NCBI GenBank assembly: GCA_003987775.1
Contig: RXJD01000034.1
Coordinates: 1 to 64,000, forward strand
Direction of reading: 5' to 3'
Source: Mycobacterium sp.
Lineage (GTDB): Bacteria > Actinomycetota > Actinomycetes > Mycobacteriales > Mycobacteriaceae
Length of the DNA: 64,000 nt
Numbering within the stretch: the first letter of the stretch is position 1; every line of letters begins with the position of its first letter. Of the stretch, positions 1 to 9,763 are shown piece by piece. Position numbers and translations under genes: made by a program. The notes under the pieces were generated by a model that saw nothing but the letters and a program-made list of their open reading frames with translations, ran no database searches and was not told the origin of the DNA.

Positions 1-2
1 TA

Positions 3-182
3 GCACTCGCCTGCCCACCAGACAACCGCCTCGTCGAACTCCACAAATACACCACCCGCCGCAACATCCACGGCATCGCCGAATGGATCCCCCCCAAACA
101 CCTAGACTTCGGGCGCCCCCGCACCAACTGCATGCACCACCCGGAACGGCCCCTTACATCCGACGATGACGATGTGCCGTAG
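3..182 (+). CDS. C-terminal end of a DUF222/HNH endonuclease (13E12 repeat family), cut by the window edge
   Basis: The frame starting at base 3 is open from the left edge to a TAG at 180-182 and gives about 59 residues. It begins ALACPPDNRLVELHKYTTRR, then reads HGIAEWIPPKHLDFG and ends in an acidic tail DDDDVP. The pattern of Pro-Pro-x-N, a short basic linker, W-x-PP-x-x-LD and a histidine-rich stretch near the end is what I know from the C-terminus of mycobacterial 13E12-type proteins, which carry DUF222 followed by an HNH nuclease domain. The catalytic HNH part would lie left of the window. Such genes are present in many scattered copies in mycobacteria and their role is not settled. It faces the menB operon convergently, with only 24 bases between the two stops. 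Confidence 0.6.
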   Translation, partial: ALACPPDNRLVELHKYTTRRNIHGIAEWIPPKHLDFGRPRTNCMHHPERPLTSDDDDVP

Positions 183-206
183 CGCGGGCTTCGGCTCAGA
201 AGTTGC

Positions 207-1105
<899 letters not shown>

Positions 1106-1109
<4 letters not shown>

Positions 1110-1792
1110 GGCTCTTGAACTCCATCCTGGTCGATGGTCCGCTCGCCGCAACTGATCGTCTGGGCGGTCGTCACCACGGGGTCGTGCGCTGACGCGGCCG
1201 TCAGGGTATCGGATGCACCCGTGGCGGCCCGCAGCCCGTTGAGGTCGATCTCGGTGCGTCGCACGGTCCACCGACCGTCGCTCTCCAGCGCCTGCAGTGC
1301 CACGAGGTGACGTTCACCGCCGAAGTCGCCGCAGCCCACGCCGGTGCCGTTGCCCGCCAGATTCTCCAGGTCGAACACGAACGGCCTGCCATAGTGACTA
1401 TCGACGACGGTTTGCAAGCGGCACTCGGCGAAGGTGTACAGCGGGGCGCTGCGGCCCAGGCTGGCGATCACCTGATGCCCGTTCTGCACGTCAATCGCTA
1501 ACGCGCGCAACGGTATCGGGCTGGCGGAAACAATCGGGACGTCGCTGTCGGCCCCGCTGGCGGTGGCGATCCCGACGGCGCGCGTCATGGCGCCCTCCGG
1601 TCCTTGCCACTTGCCGACCCACAGGGTGTCGGGCAGGCCGTCCCCGTCGACGTCGCCGATCTGGCGGGTAGCGGCGCCGGGCGGGGGAGGGGTGCCGCCG
1701 GCCGGGCACCCCGGTGCGGCCGTCGCGCGCGGCACCCCGGCCATGCAGAAGGCCGCGGCGAGCGCGGCGGTGACCAGTACACGCAGCGTCAT
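1106..1792 (-). CDS. secreted protein with a DxDxDG calcium-loop-like (FG-GAP-type) motif
   Basis: A 228-residue protein with a clear Sec signal peptide: MTLRVLVTAALAAAF, a hydrophobic core, then an AxA-type cleavage site (ATAAPGCP). Just after the signal is GDVDGDGLPDTLWVG, which matches the DxDxDG loops of FG-GAP/VCBS or dockerin-like calcium-binding repeats. Only one such loop is present. Several cysteines in the mature part (GCP, ECR, GCGDFGG, SCGE) could form disulfides outside the cell. I do not recognise a specific family. Its ATG overlaps the TGA of the DDN-like gene by four bases (ATGA) and its own stop overlaps the menB start, so the three genes look like one coupled operon. That is odd company for menB and may only reflect co-transcription. 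Confidence 0.75.
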
Positions 1793-2235
1793 GTGTCGAA
1801 GCGGAATACGGCGCAGCGCCCGGCGAGTGCCTCGAACTCGTCAGGACGGCCGTCCTGGACGAGGCCGGAACGCTTCATGAATCCCACGCCGGTCGGCACC
1901 TCGGTGGGGAACGCCCGCAGCACCGGTCTGGCGTCGGCGGCGGAGAGTTCGACCAGTCGGACACGTTCGCTCTGGCGCCCGCGGGTGAGCGTGACTTCGC
2001 CTGCGGCCCTGACGTTTTTGACCCAGTCGGCGCCCGGGAACCCGGCCACCACGTACTGCTTGCCGTCCAAGGTCATCGGCGTAATGGGTGTCGAGCGCGG
2101 CTTGCCGGACTTTCGGCCCGGCACGGTCAACACCACCGGACTCTCTCCGCCGAAGTTCATGCCCAGCTTCGACATCTGGATGAACACCTTGTTCAGCGGC
2201 TTGAGCCACCAGGGTGGCTTGATGTGCTCGCTCAT
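1789..2235 (-). CDS. DDN-like F420-dependent nitroreductase-family protein
   Basis: A protein of 148 residues from the ATG at 2235 (a GTG at 2253 would add six). It has the split-barrel pattern of the deazaflavin (F420)-dependent nitroreductase family (DDN, Rv3547-like): an amphipathic N-terminus WWLKPLNKVFIQMSKLG, then VLTVPGRKSGKPRSTPI, then YVVAGFPGADWVKNVRAAG. The GRKSG-PR-TP segment and the ADW-KN-RA segment are hallmarks of F420-binding DDN paralogues. Members bind reduced F420 and can act as quinone or nitro-compound reductases. Its position in a unit with menB is suggestive because DDN itself has been reported to reduce menaquinone, but a quinone role here is inference. Confidence 0.8.
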   Translation of the reverse strand: MSEHIKPPWWLKPLNKVFIQMSKLGMNFGGESPVVLTVPGRKSGKPRSTPITPMTLDGKQYVVAGFPGADWVKNVRAAGEVTLTRGRQSERVRLVELSAADARPVLRAFPTEVPTGVGFMKRSGLVQDGRPDEFEALAGRCAVFRFDT

Positions 2236-2264
2236 GTTCGCCAGCGTAGCCACCGTGGCGTCGC

Positions 2265-2324
2265 CGAATGTGCGGCCAGCTTCACACTCGGCAGCGAATG
2301 TGCGGCCAGCTTCACGCTCGGCAC
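2265..2324. repeat. two tandem 30-bp units
   Basis: Two head-to-tail 30-bp units (2265-2294 and 2295-2324). Each contains GAATGTGCGGCCAGCTTCAC. They differ at one internal base (A or G in CACxCTCGG) and at the last base. They sit in the gap between the DDN-like gene start and the fadD8 stop. The similar motif CGTCGCCGA-GTG occurs again in the inverted repeat at 63825-63892. Confidence 0.8.
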
Positions 2325-2330
2325 GGAGAA

Positions 2331-3932
2331 TTAGCCCACCGCGCGGCCGGCGCCCTCCCAGAACTGCGCCCGCACCGCCTTCTTGTCGGGCTTGCCCAGC
2401 CCGGTCAACGGCAGCGCGTCGACGACCACCACCCGTTTGGGTGACTGCACCGAGCCCTTGCGCTCCTTGACCGCCGCCTGAATCTCCGCGGTCATCGTCT
2501 CGATCGACGCTTCGTCGGTGGCCGCGTCGGCGCGCAGCACCACCACCGCGGTGACGGCCTCACCCCACTTCTCGTCGGGGGTGCCGACCACGCAGGTCTG
2601 CGCGACGGCCGGGTGCTCGGCGATCACATCCTCGACTTCGCGCGGGAAGACGTTGAACCCACCAGTCACGATCATGTCCTTGACCCGGTCGACGATGAAG
2701 TAGAACCCGTCCTCGTCCTCGCGGGCCATATCGCCGGTGTGCAGCCAGCCGTCCTTGAACGCTTCGGCCGTCGCTTCGGGCTTGTTCCAGTAGCCGGCCG
2801 CCAAAAGTGGCCCGCTGACGCAGATTTCGCCCGGCTCACCCTGCGGCACCGGCTTGCCGTCCTCGCCCAGCAGCGCCACCCGCGCAAACAGCGTCGGACG
2901 TCCACAGGAGGTCAGCCGCTTCTCGTCATGGTCGGCCTTGGCCAGGTAGGTGATCACCATCGGCGCCTCCGACTGGCCGTAATACTGCGCGAAGATCGGC
3001 CCGAAGCGGCGGATCGCCTCCGCCAGCCGAACCGGGTTGATCGCCGAGGCGCCGTAGTAGACCGTCTCCAGCGAGGACAAGTCCCGGGTGTGCGAATCCG
3101 GGTGGTCCATCAGCGCGTACAGCATCGACGGCACCAGCATGGTGGCCGTAATGCGTTGTTCTTCAATGACTCTCAACACTTCGGCCGGGTCGAACTTGGC
3201 CAGCACCACCATCTCGCCGCCCTTGACCACGGTGGGAGTGAAGAAGGCGGCGCCCGCGTGCGACAGTGGGGTGCACATCAGAAACCGCGGGTGCTCGGGC
3301 CATTCCCATTCGGCCAGTTGGATCTGGGTCATGGCGGCGATGTTTCCGGTGGTGCCGATCACGCCCTTGGGCTTGCCGGTGGTGCCGCCGGTGTAGGCCA
3401 TGCCGCCGATGTTGTCCGGTGGCAGGTCGGCGACCACCAGGGGCTTGGGCTCGAACTTGGCCGCCTCGGCGGACAGGTCAACCGCCACCCCCCGCAACGC
3501 TTCCGGGACGGGTCCGATGGTCAGGATCTGCTTGAGCGAGTCGACCTTCTCCAGCAGGCCGAGCGCGCGTTCGACGAACATCGGGTTGGGGTCGATGATC
3601 AGCGCGCTGGCGCCGGAATCGGAGAGCACATAGGCGTGGTCATCCAGTGAGCCGAGCGGGTGCAGGGCGGTACGCCGGTATCCCTGCGTCTGACTGGCAC
3701 CGAGGATCATCAAAACTTCGGGCCGGTTGAGCGACAGCAGTCCGACCATGACGCCGGAACCGGCGCCGAGGGCCTCGAATGCCTGCACGTACTGGCTGAT
3801 TCGTTCGGCGAGCTGACCACCGGTGAGCGTGGTGTCGCCGAGGAAGAGCACCGGACGGTTCTTGTGGCGCTTGAGTGCGCCCGCGAGCAGATGGCCGTTG
3901 TGAGTCGGGTTGCGCAACAAATCGACACTCAT
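2331..3932 (-). CDS. fadD8: fatty-acyl-CoA/AMP ligase, FadD8 orthologue
   Basis: 533 residues of an ANL-superfamily adenylating enzyme that would activate a carboxylic acid with ATP and CoA. The P-loop-like motif YTGGTTGKPKGV is intact, with A5-type YYGQSEAP, the hinge aspartate region GWLHTGDMAREDEDGF, and VDRVKDMIVTGGFNVFP. The catalytic lysine is near the end in LTGLGKPDKK. Its place next to the amidohydrolase and menC matches M. tuberculosis fadD8 (Rv0551c). The substrate is not known from sequence; it is not MenE, which normally lies elsewhere. It is divergent from the amidohydrolase gene with 65 bases between starts, so both promoters must lie there. The start ATG has only a weak ribosome site (GGGAT directly before it). 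Confidence 0.88.
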   Translation of the reverse strand: MSVDLLRNPTHNGHLLAGALKRHKNRPVLFLGDTTLTGGQLAERISQYVQAFEALGAGSGVMVGLLSLNRPEVLMILGASQTQGYRRTALHPLGSLDDHAYVLSDSGASALIIDPNPMFVERALGLLEKVDSLKQILTIGPVPEALRGVAVDLSAEAAKFEPKPLVVADLPPDNIGGMAYTGGTTGKPKGVIGTTGNIAAMTQIQLAEWEWPEHPRFLMCTPLSHAGAAFFTPTVVKGGEMVVLAKFDPAEVLRVIEEQRITATMLVPSMLYALMDHPDSHTRDLSSLETVYYGASAINPVRLAEAIRRFGPIFAQYYGQSEAPMVITYLAKADHDEKRLTSCGRPTLFARVALLGEDGKPVPQGEPGEICVSGPLLAAGYWNKPEATAEAFKDGWLHTGDMAREDEDGFYFIVDRVKDMIVTGGFNVFPREVEDVIAEHPAVAQTCVVGTPDEKWGEAVTAVVVLRADAATDEASIETMTAEIQAAVKERKGSVQSPKRVVVVDALPLTGLGKPDKKAVRAQFWEGAGRAVG

Positions 3933-3997
3933 ATCCCAAGACTAGAACGTGTTGCAATTCCGCTTTTTCGCGCCCTCGGTCAGTAGGATTTGCCCAC

Positions 3998-5602
3998 ATG
4001 AACGCCGCTGACACGGTCATCACCGGAACCGTACTGACCGTCGACGAAAATCGCCCCACCGCCGAGGCGCTCGCCGTCGCCGACGGCCGCATCATCGCGG
4101 TGGGGGACCGCGCGGACGTCGCCCGGTACATCGGGCCGGACACCCGCACGATCGACATCGGCGACGGCTGCGTCATGCCGGGATTCATCGAGGCCCACGG
4201 GCATCCCCTGATGGAGGCGATCGCGCTGTCCGACCGGATCATCGACATCCGCCCGGTCACCATCCGCGACCCGCAGGACGTCGTCGAGACGATCCGGAAC
4301 GAGGCCGCGCGCCGGGGAGCCGACGGCGCCTACCTCAACGGTTGGGACGCCCTGCTGCAGCCCGGCCTTCCCGACCCGACGCTGAGCTGGCTGAACGACA
4401 TCGCCCCGGACGGTCCGCTGGTCATCATCCACAACTCCGGCCACAAGGCGTACTTCAACTCGCGCGCCGCCGAACTCAACGGCCTCACCCGGGACACGCC
4501 CGATCCCAAGGGCGCCAAGTACGGCCATGACGCGAACGGCGACCTCGACGGCACCGCCGAAGAGATCGGCGCAGTGTTCCCGCTGCTGGGCGGGGCGATC
4601 CAGGCGGGCAACTACCCGGACATGCTGCGCGCCGAATGTGCGCGCCTGAACCGCGCCGGCCTGACCACCTGCTCGGAGATGGCCTTCGACCCCAAGTTCA
4701 ACCCGCTGATCGAGCAGCTGCGCAACGACCTGACCGTGCGGCTGCGCACCTACGAGGTCTCCAACGCCCAGATGTCCACCGACGCCACGCCGGGTGAGGG
4801 CGACGACCTGATGCGACAGGTCGGCATCAAGATCTGGGTCGACGGCTCGCCCTGGATCGGCAACATCGCCCTGTCGTTTCCCTACCTGGACACCGACGCA
4901 ACCCGCTCGGCCGGCATCACGCCCGGTTCCTGCGGCTGCGCCAACTACACCAAAGAGCAGCTGCGCGAAATCGTCGGGGCGTACTTCCCCAAGGGCTGGC
5001 AGATGGCGTGCCACGTGCAGGGCGACGCAGGTGTCGACACCATCCTCGACGTCTATGAAGAAGTCCTGCGGCACCATCCCCGCGACGACCACCGGCTGCG
5101 CCTTGAGCACGTCGGCGCCATCCGGCCCGAGCAACTGCAGCGCGCCGCCGCGCTCGGCGTCACGTGCAGCATCTTCGTCGACCAGATCCACTACTGGGGC
5201 GACGTCATCGTCGACGGGCTGTTTGGGCCGGAGCGCGGATCCCGCTGGATGCCGGCCGGCTCGGCCGTGGCCACCGGCATGCGCATTTCGCTGCACAACG
5301 ACCCGCCCGTCACCCCCGAGGAACCGCTGCGCAACATCAGCGTGGCCACCACCCGGGTGGCGCCGAGCGGCCGGGTGCTCGCGCCCGAGGAGCGGCTCAC
5401 CGTCGACCAGGCGATCCGGGCCCAGACCATCGACGCCGCCTGGCAGTTGTTCGCCGACGACGTGACCGGCTCGCTGGAGGTCGGCAAGTACGCGGATCTG
5501 GTGGTGCTGTCGGCCGACCCGCGGGCGGTGCCTCCCGAGCAGATCGCCGACCTCGAGGTGCGTGCGACGTTCCTGGCCGGTAGGCAGGTCTACGGGCAGT
5601 GA
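3998..5602 (+). CDS. amidohydrolase, YtcJ/Amidohydrolase_3 type (Rv0552-like)
   Basis: 534 residues from the ATG at 3998, as I recall the same length as Rv0552. It is a metal-dependent TIM-barrel hydrolase: the metal-binding pair sits in GFIEAHGHP (H67 and H69), with a later histidine in CHVQGDAGVDTI and another in LEHVGAIRPEQL. The N-terminus DTVITGTVLTVDENRPT and the C-terminus YADLVVLSADPRAVP form the usual flanking beta domain. Members of this family hydrolyse exocyclic amides, esters or formamides; the substrate here is unknown. Its TGA overlaps the menC ATG (TGATG), so it is co-translated with the menaquinone genes. The in-frame extension upstream to 3875 runs into the divergent promoter region and was not used. 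Confidence 0.88.
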   Translation: MNAADTVITGTVLTVDENRPTAEALAVADGRIIAVGDRADVARYIGPDTRTIDIGDGCVMPGFIEAHGHPLMEAIALSDRIIDIRPVTIRDPQDVVETIRNEAARRGADGAYLNGWDALLQPGLPDPTLSWLNDIAPDGPLVIIHNSGHKAYFNSRAAELNGLTRDTPDPKGAKYGHDANGDLDGTAEEIGAVFPLLGGAIQAGNYPDMLRAECARLNRAGLTTCSEMAFDPKFNPLIEQLRNDLTVRLRTYEVSNAQMSTDATPGEGDDLMRQVGIKIWVDGSPWIGNIALSFPYLDTDATRSAGITPGSCGCANYTKEQLREIVGAYFPKGWQMACHVQGDAGVDTILDVYEEVLRHHPRDDHRLRLEHVGAIRPEQLQRAAALGVTCSIFVDQIHYWGDVIVDGLFGPERGSRWMPAGSAVATGMRISLHNDPPVTPEEPLRNISVATTRVAPSGRVLAPEERLTVDQAIRAQTIDAAWQLFADDVTGSLEVGKYADLVVLSADPRAVPPEQIADLEVRATFLAGRQVYGQ

Positions 5603-6570
5603 TGCCCGATCTGCAGGAGCTGCTGGATCGCCTGCACGTGGTGGCGCTGCCGATGCGGGTGCGGTTCCGCGGCATCACCACCCGCGAACTGGCGCTGATC
5701 GAGGGCCCGGCCGGGTGGGGCGAATTCGGGGCGTTCGTCGAATACGAACCACCCGAGGCCGCGCACTGGCTCGCATCGGCGATCGAGGCTGCCTACGGCG
5801 AGCCGCCGCCGGTACGACGCGACCGCATCCCGGTCAACGCGACGGTGCCGGCCATCGAGGCCGCCGAGGTGCCCGACGTGCTGGCCCGATTTCCCGGTGC
5901 CCACACCGCCAAGGTGAAGGTGGCCGAGCCGGGGCAGAGCCTTGACGACGACGTCGCCCGGGTCAATGCCGTCCGGGGGCTGATGCTGACAGTTCGGGTG
6001 GACGCCAACGGCGGGTGGAGTGTCGAGGAGGCGGTGCGGGCCATCTCGGCGCTGACCGCCGACGGCCCGCTGGAGTACGTCGAACAGCCCTGCGCCACTG
6101 TCGCCGAACTCGCCGAACTGCGTGCGCGGGTCGACGTCCCCATCGCCGCCGACGAGAGCATCCGCAAGGCCGACGATCCGCTGGCCGTGGTGCGGGCCGG
6201 CGCCGCCGACGTCGCGGTGCTCAAAGTTGCTCCGCTCGGCGGCATTTCGCCGATGCTGGCAGTCGCCGCGCAGATCGACATCCCGATCGTGGTGTCCAGC
6301 GCCCTGGACTCGGCGGTCGGGATCAGCCGCGGTCTGGCGGCCGCGGCGGCGCTGCCGGAGTTACGTCACGCCTGCGGACTGGGCACCGGCAGGCTGTTCG
6401 TCGATGACGTCACCGATCCGGTCGTGCCCGTCGACGGGTTCCTTCCGGTGGGCCCGGTGACGCCAGATCCTGCCCGGCTCGCTGCATTGAGCGCGCCGGT
6501 GCATCGGCGACAGTGGTGGATCGACCGGGTCAAGGCCTGCTACCCGTTGCTTGTACCGTCGATCGGGTGA
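5602..6570 (+). CDS. menC: o-succinylbenzoate synthase
   Basis: 322 residues of an enolase-superfamily enzyme that dehydrates SHCHC to o-succinylbenzoate in menaquinone synthesis. All catalytic positions are readable: the KxK pair in AKVKVAEP (K104, K106), metal ligands in VRVDANGGW (D134), EYVEQPC (E161) and IAADES (D184), and the second-face lysine in VAVLKVAPLGG (K208). It is short for the superfamily, with a reduced N-terminal capping domain, as in actinobacterial MenC. I chose the ATG at 5602, which overlaps the upstream TGA; a GTG at 5599 is the alternative. The 3' end overlaps the next gene by four bases (GTGA). Confidence 0.95.
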   Translation: MPDLQELLDRLHVVALPMRVRFRGITTRELALIEGPAGWGEFGAFVEYEPPEAAHWLASAIEAAYGEPPPVRRDRIPVNATVPAIEAAEVPDVLARFPGAHTAKVKVAEPGQSLDDDVARVNAVRGLMLTVRVDANGGWSVEEAVRAISALTADGPLEYVEQPCATVAELAELRARVDVPIAADESIRKADDPLAVVRAGAADVAVLKVAPLGGISPMLAVAAQIDIPIVVSSALDSAVGISRGLAAAAALPELRHACGLGTGRLFVDDVTDPVVPVDGFLPVGPVTPDPARLAALSAPVHRRQWWIDRVKACYPLLVPSIG

Positions 6571-7355
6571 TCAACCTGGCTTACGACGACAAGGGGACCG
6601 GTGAGCCGGTTGTCTTCATCTCCGGTCGCGGCGGTGCGGGACGCACCTGGCATCTGCACCAGGTGCCGGCGTTTCTGGCGGCCGGCTACCGGTGTGTCAC
6701 CTTCGACAACCGCGGAATCGGCGCCACCGAAAACGCCGAAGGCTTCACCACCCAGACCGTGGTCGCTGACACCGCGGCGCTGATCGAATCGCTGGGGGTC
6801 GGTCCGGTACGGATCGTCGCGGTGTCGATGGGCTCCTACATCGCCCAGGAACTGATGGTGGTCCGCTCCGAACTGGTGAGCTCGGCGGTGTTGATGGCCA
6901 CCCGCGGCCGGCTGGACCGCACCCGCCAGTTCTTCCACCAGGCCGAGGCGGACCTCGATGCCGCCGGCGTCGGGCTGCCCGCCACCTATGACGCGAAAAC
7001 CCGCTTGGTGGAGAACTTCTCCCGCAAAACCCTGAACGACGACGCGGCCATCGCCGACTGGATCGCGATGTTCAGCATGTGGCCGACCAAGCTCACCCCG
7101 GGCTACCGCTGCCAGCTCGACATCGCCCCGCAGACCAACCGGTTGCCCGCGTACCGCAATATCGCGGCTCCGGTGCTGGTCATCGGCTTCTCCGACGACG
7201 TCATCACGCCGCCCTATTTGGGACGCGAGGTCGCCGACGCGCTTCCCAACGGCCGCTACCTGCAGGTCCCCGACACTGGGCACCTGGGTTTCCTGGAGCG
7301 GCCGGAGGCGGTTAATGCGGCCATGCTGAAGTTCTTCGCCGGCACGACGGCCTGA
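6567..7355 (+). CDS. bpoC: alpha/beta-hydrolase, BpoC-like (possible MenH-type role)
   Basis: 262 residues from the GTG at 6567, as I recall the same length as BpoC (Rv0554). It is an alpha/beta-hydrolase fold protein: the oxyanion segment ISGRGGAG, the nucleophile elbow AVSMGSYIAQ with the serine before M-G, the acid in GFSDDVITPP and the histidine in PDTGHLGFLE. BpoC was named as a cofactor-free haloperoxidase because of similarity, but its position between menC and menD fits an SHCHC synthase (MenH) function or a related hydrolase step. That assignment is inference from the neighbourhood. It overlaps menC by four bases. Confidence 0.85.
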   Translation: MINLAYDDKGTGEPVVFISGRGGAGRTWHLHQVPAFLAAGYRCVTFDNRGIGATENAEGFTTQTVVADTAALIESLGVGPVRIVAVSMGSYIAQELMVVRSELVSSAVLMATRGRLDRTRQFFHQAEADLDAAGVGLPATYDAKTRLVENFSRKTLNDDAAIADWIAMFSMWPTKLTPGYRCQLDIAPQTNRLPAYRNIAAPVLVIGFSDDVITPPYLGREVADALPNGRYLQVPDTGHLGFLERPEAVNAAMLKFFAGTTA

Positions 7356-7366
7356 TTGCCGAAGGC

Positions 7367-7473
7367 CTAAACCGGGTCAAAGCGCTCGATCCGGTATGCC
7401 TCGCCCATCCCCCGGAGCCGAGCTGTCGGGCGATGGTGAAACCTGCAAAGACGTCGCCATCGGCCAGCGGCAT
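7367..7473 (-). pseudogene. frameshifted 5' fragment of a serine/threonine protein kinase gene
   Basis: On the minus strand an ATG at 7473 opens MPLADGDVFAGFTIARQLGS, the N-terminal signature of mycobacterial PknH/PknE-type kinases. After GSG the frame changes by one base at a run of G residues, and the continuation GMGEAYRIERFDPV is read in the next frame to a TAG at 7367. Joined, they give the glycine-rich ATP-binding loop LGSGGMGEAY. Everything after about 36 codons is missing. I read it as a relic of a kinase gene, not a functional gene. Confidence 0.6.
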
Positions 7474-7536
7474 AACCGCAGATCCAACTGATCGGCTCGC
7501 TCCGTAACCGGTCGCCGGTTGTGACACCCTGTAGAG

Positions 7537-9186
7537 GTGAACCCCTCGACGACCCAGGCGCGCGTCGTCGTCGACGAACTGATTCGCGGCGGCGTGCGCG
7601 ACGTGGTGCTGTGCCCCGGCTCACGCAACGCGCCGCTGGCCTTCGCACTGCAGGACGCCGACCGGGCGGGCCGGCTCCGGCTGCACGTGCGTATCGACGA
7701 GCGCACCGCCGGCTTCCTGGCCATCGGCCTGGCTATCGGTGCGAACGCGCCGGTCTGCATCGCCATGACGTCGGGCACCGCGGTCGCCAATCTCGGACCG
7801 GCGGTGGTCGAGGCCAACTACGCCCGGGTGCCGCTGATCGTGCTGTCCGCCAACCGGCCGTATGAGCTGCTGGGCACCGGCGCCAACCAGACCATGGAAC
7901 AACTCGGCTATTTCGGCTCTCAGGTGCGGGCCACCATCAGCCTGGGCCTGGCCGAGGGCTCGGCCGAGCGGTTGCCCGCTCTCAACGCCGCCTGGCGCTC
8001 GGCGACCTGCCGAGTGTTGGTGGCCGCCAAGGGTTCTCGCACGGCCAACGCCGGGCCCGTGCAATTCGACATCCCGCTGCGCGAACCTCTGGTACCGGAC
8101 GCCGAGCACGTGAATGCGCCCACTCCGGCCGGGCGCCCCGACGGCAGGCCGTGGACCTACACGCCACCGGTCACCTTCGATCAACCGCTGGAGATCGACC
8201 TCACGCCCGATACGGTCGTCGTCGCCGGCCACGGCGCGGGTGTGCACCCCAACCTGGCCGCGCTGCCGACCGTCGCGGAGCCCACGGCGCCACCTGTCGC
8301 CAACCCGCTGCATCCCCTGGCGTTGCCGCTGCTGCACCCGCAACAGGTGATCATGCTGGGCCGCCCCACGCTGCACCGCCCGGTGTCGGCGCTGCTTGCC
8401 GATTCGGCAGTGCCGGTGTTCGCGCTGACGACGGGGCCGCGCTGGCCCGACGTGTCGGGCAACTCGCAGGCCAACGGCACCCGGGCAATCACCACCGGAG
8501 CTCCCGACCCGGCGTGGCTGCGCCGCTGCGCCGAACTCAACCGGCACGCCGTCGCTGCAGTGCGGGGCCAACTTGCCGAGCACCCGCTCACCACCGGCCT
8601 GCACGTGGCCGCCGCGGTCGCCGATGCGTTGCACCTCGGGGATCAGCTCGTACTCGGTGCGTCGAACCCGGTTCGTGACGCCGCACTGGCCGGGCTGGAC
8701 AATCGTGGGATCCAGGTGCGGTCCAACCGTGGCGTGGCCGGCATCGACGGCACCGTATCCACCATCATCGGAGCCGCGCTCGCGTATGAGCGGATCGGCA
8801 ACCCCGAGGACCCGCCACGCACCGTCGCGCTCATCGGTGACCTGACGTTCGTGCACGACAGTTCGGGGTTGCTGATCGGGCCTACTGAACCGACCCCGCG
8901 AAACCTGACCATCGTGGTGTCCAACGACAACGGCGGCGGCATCTTCGAACTGCTCGAGCAGGGCGACCCGAGGTTCTCGGACGTGTCGGCCCGGATCTTC
9001 GGCACCCCGCACGACGTGGACGTCGGCGCGCTGTGCCGCGCGTACCACGTAGAGAGCCGACAGATAGAACTCGACCAGCTGGCGGCCGCTCTCGACGAGC
9101 CCGGTGGCGGTATGCGGGTATTGGAGGTCAAGGCCGACCGGTCGTCGCTGCGGCGGCTGCACGCAGCCATCAAGGCCGCTCTGTGA
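7537..9186 (+). CDS. menD: SEPHCHC synthase (thiamine-diphosphate enzyme of menaquinone synthesis)
   Basis: 549 residues from a GTG start (GTGAACCCCTCG). MenD adds the succinyl-semialdehyde unit of 2-oxoglutarate to isochorismate, the first committed step of the pathway. The N-terminal half contains the PYR-type domain ([28 protein letters not shown], with the cofactor-activating glutamate early in the domain). The C-terminal PP domain has the ThDP/Mg motif in two parts, [12 protein letters not shown] and [10 protein letters not shown]. Length and order match actinobacterial MenD. It is preceded by a 181-base gap holding a kinase relic, so it may have its own promoter. Its TGA overlaps the GTG start of the next gene. 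Confidence 0.95.
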   Translation: MNPSTTQARVVVDELIRGGVRDVVLCPGSRNAPLAFALQDADRAGRLRLHVRIDERTAGFLAIGLAIGANAPVCIAMTSGTAVANLGPAVVEANYARVPLIVLSANRPYELLGTGANQTMEQLGYFGSQVRATISLGLAEGSAERLPALNAAWRSATCRVLVAAKGSRTANAGPVQFDIPLREPLVPDAEHVNAPTPAGRPDGRPWTYTPPVTFDQPLEIDLTPDTVVVAGHGAGVHPNLAALPTVAEPTAPPVANPLHPLALPLLHPQQVIMLGRPTLHRPVSALLADSAVPVFALTTGPRWPDVSGNSQANGTRAITTGAPDPAWLRRCAELNRHAVAAVRGQLAEHPLTTGLHVAAAVADALHLGDQLVLGASNPVRDAALAGLDNRGIQVRSNRGVAGIDGTVSTIIGAALAYERIGNPEDPPRTVALIGDLTFVHDSSGLLIGPTEPTPRNLTIVVSNDNGGGIFELLEQGDPRFSDVSARIFGTPHDVDVGALCRAYHVESRQIELDQLAAALDEPGGGMRVLEVKADRSSLRRLHAAIKAAL

Positions 9187-9692
9187 GAAGACTCACTGTC
9201 GCGCCGAAACAGGTGCTGCGCATCCTGATTCACGGCACCACGGAGGAACTGCCGGACACCCGGCCCCGAATGGTGGTGCGGTGGGCGCGAATCGCCGTGC
9301 TGATCGTCATCCTGCTCGTCACGTTGCAGTCGATCCTGCTGGTGGCGGGCGCGTGGCGTAACGACCTGGCGATCAAACGCAATATGGGCGTCGCCCAGGC
9401 GGAGGTGCTCAGCGCCGGGCCACGACGTTCGACTATCGAGTTCGTCACCCCGGACCGCGTCACCTATCGGCCGGAACTCGGCGTGTTGTACCCGTCCGAA
9501 TTGGCCACCGGCATGCGGATCTATGTCGAATACAACAAGAAGGACCCGAATCTGGTTCGGGTGCAGCACCGCAACGCGGGCCTGGCGATCATCCCGGCAG
9601 GATCGATCGCCGTGGTGGCCTGGCTGATCGGTGCGGGGGCGTTGATCCTGCTGGCCGTGCTGGACAAGCGGCTGAACCAAGCCGAGTCATAG
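9183..9692 (+). CDS. two-helix membrane protein (Rv0556-like), coupled to menD
   Basis: 169 residues from the GTG at 9183, overlapping the menD stop by four bases. Two transmembrane helices are visible: [20 protein letters not shown] near residues 38-58, and a second from [15 protein letters not shown] to ALILLAVL near the C-terminus. Between them is a roughly 80-residue outside segment with [19 protein letters not shown] and [13 protein letters not shown], a small beta-rich fold resembling the DUF3592 type. No catalytic motif is seen. Conserved position between menD and mgtA, as in M. tuberculosis, argues that it is real; its function is unknown. Confidence 0.82.
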   Translation: MRRLTVAPKQVLRILIHGTTEELPDTRPRMVVRWARIAVLIVILLVTLQSILLVAGAWRNDLAIKRNMGVAQAEVLSAGPRRSTIEFVTPDRVTYRPELGVLYPSELATGMRIYVEYNKKDPNLVRVQHRNAGLAIIPAGSIAVVAWLIGAGALILLAVLDKRLNQAES

Positions 9693-9763
9693 CGCGATCA
9701 GATTTCGCGTCGCGTATTCCCCGCGGCAACCTGGTCGACAGTCGCTGCTGCCAGTGTGGTGGC

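Noticed and set aside
2613..3650. Long plus-strand open frame across fadD8
   Set aside because: It is antisense to a well-supported ligase and has low-complexity, His/Asp/Arg-rich composition typical of shadow frames in GC-rich DNA.
8643..9680. Minus-strand open frame of about 345 codons across menD and the next gene
   Set aside because: Antisense to genes with clear motifs; no recognisable domain.
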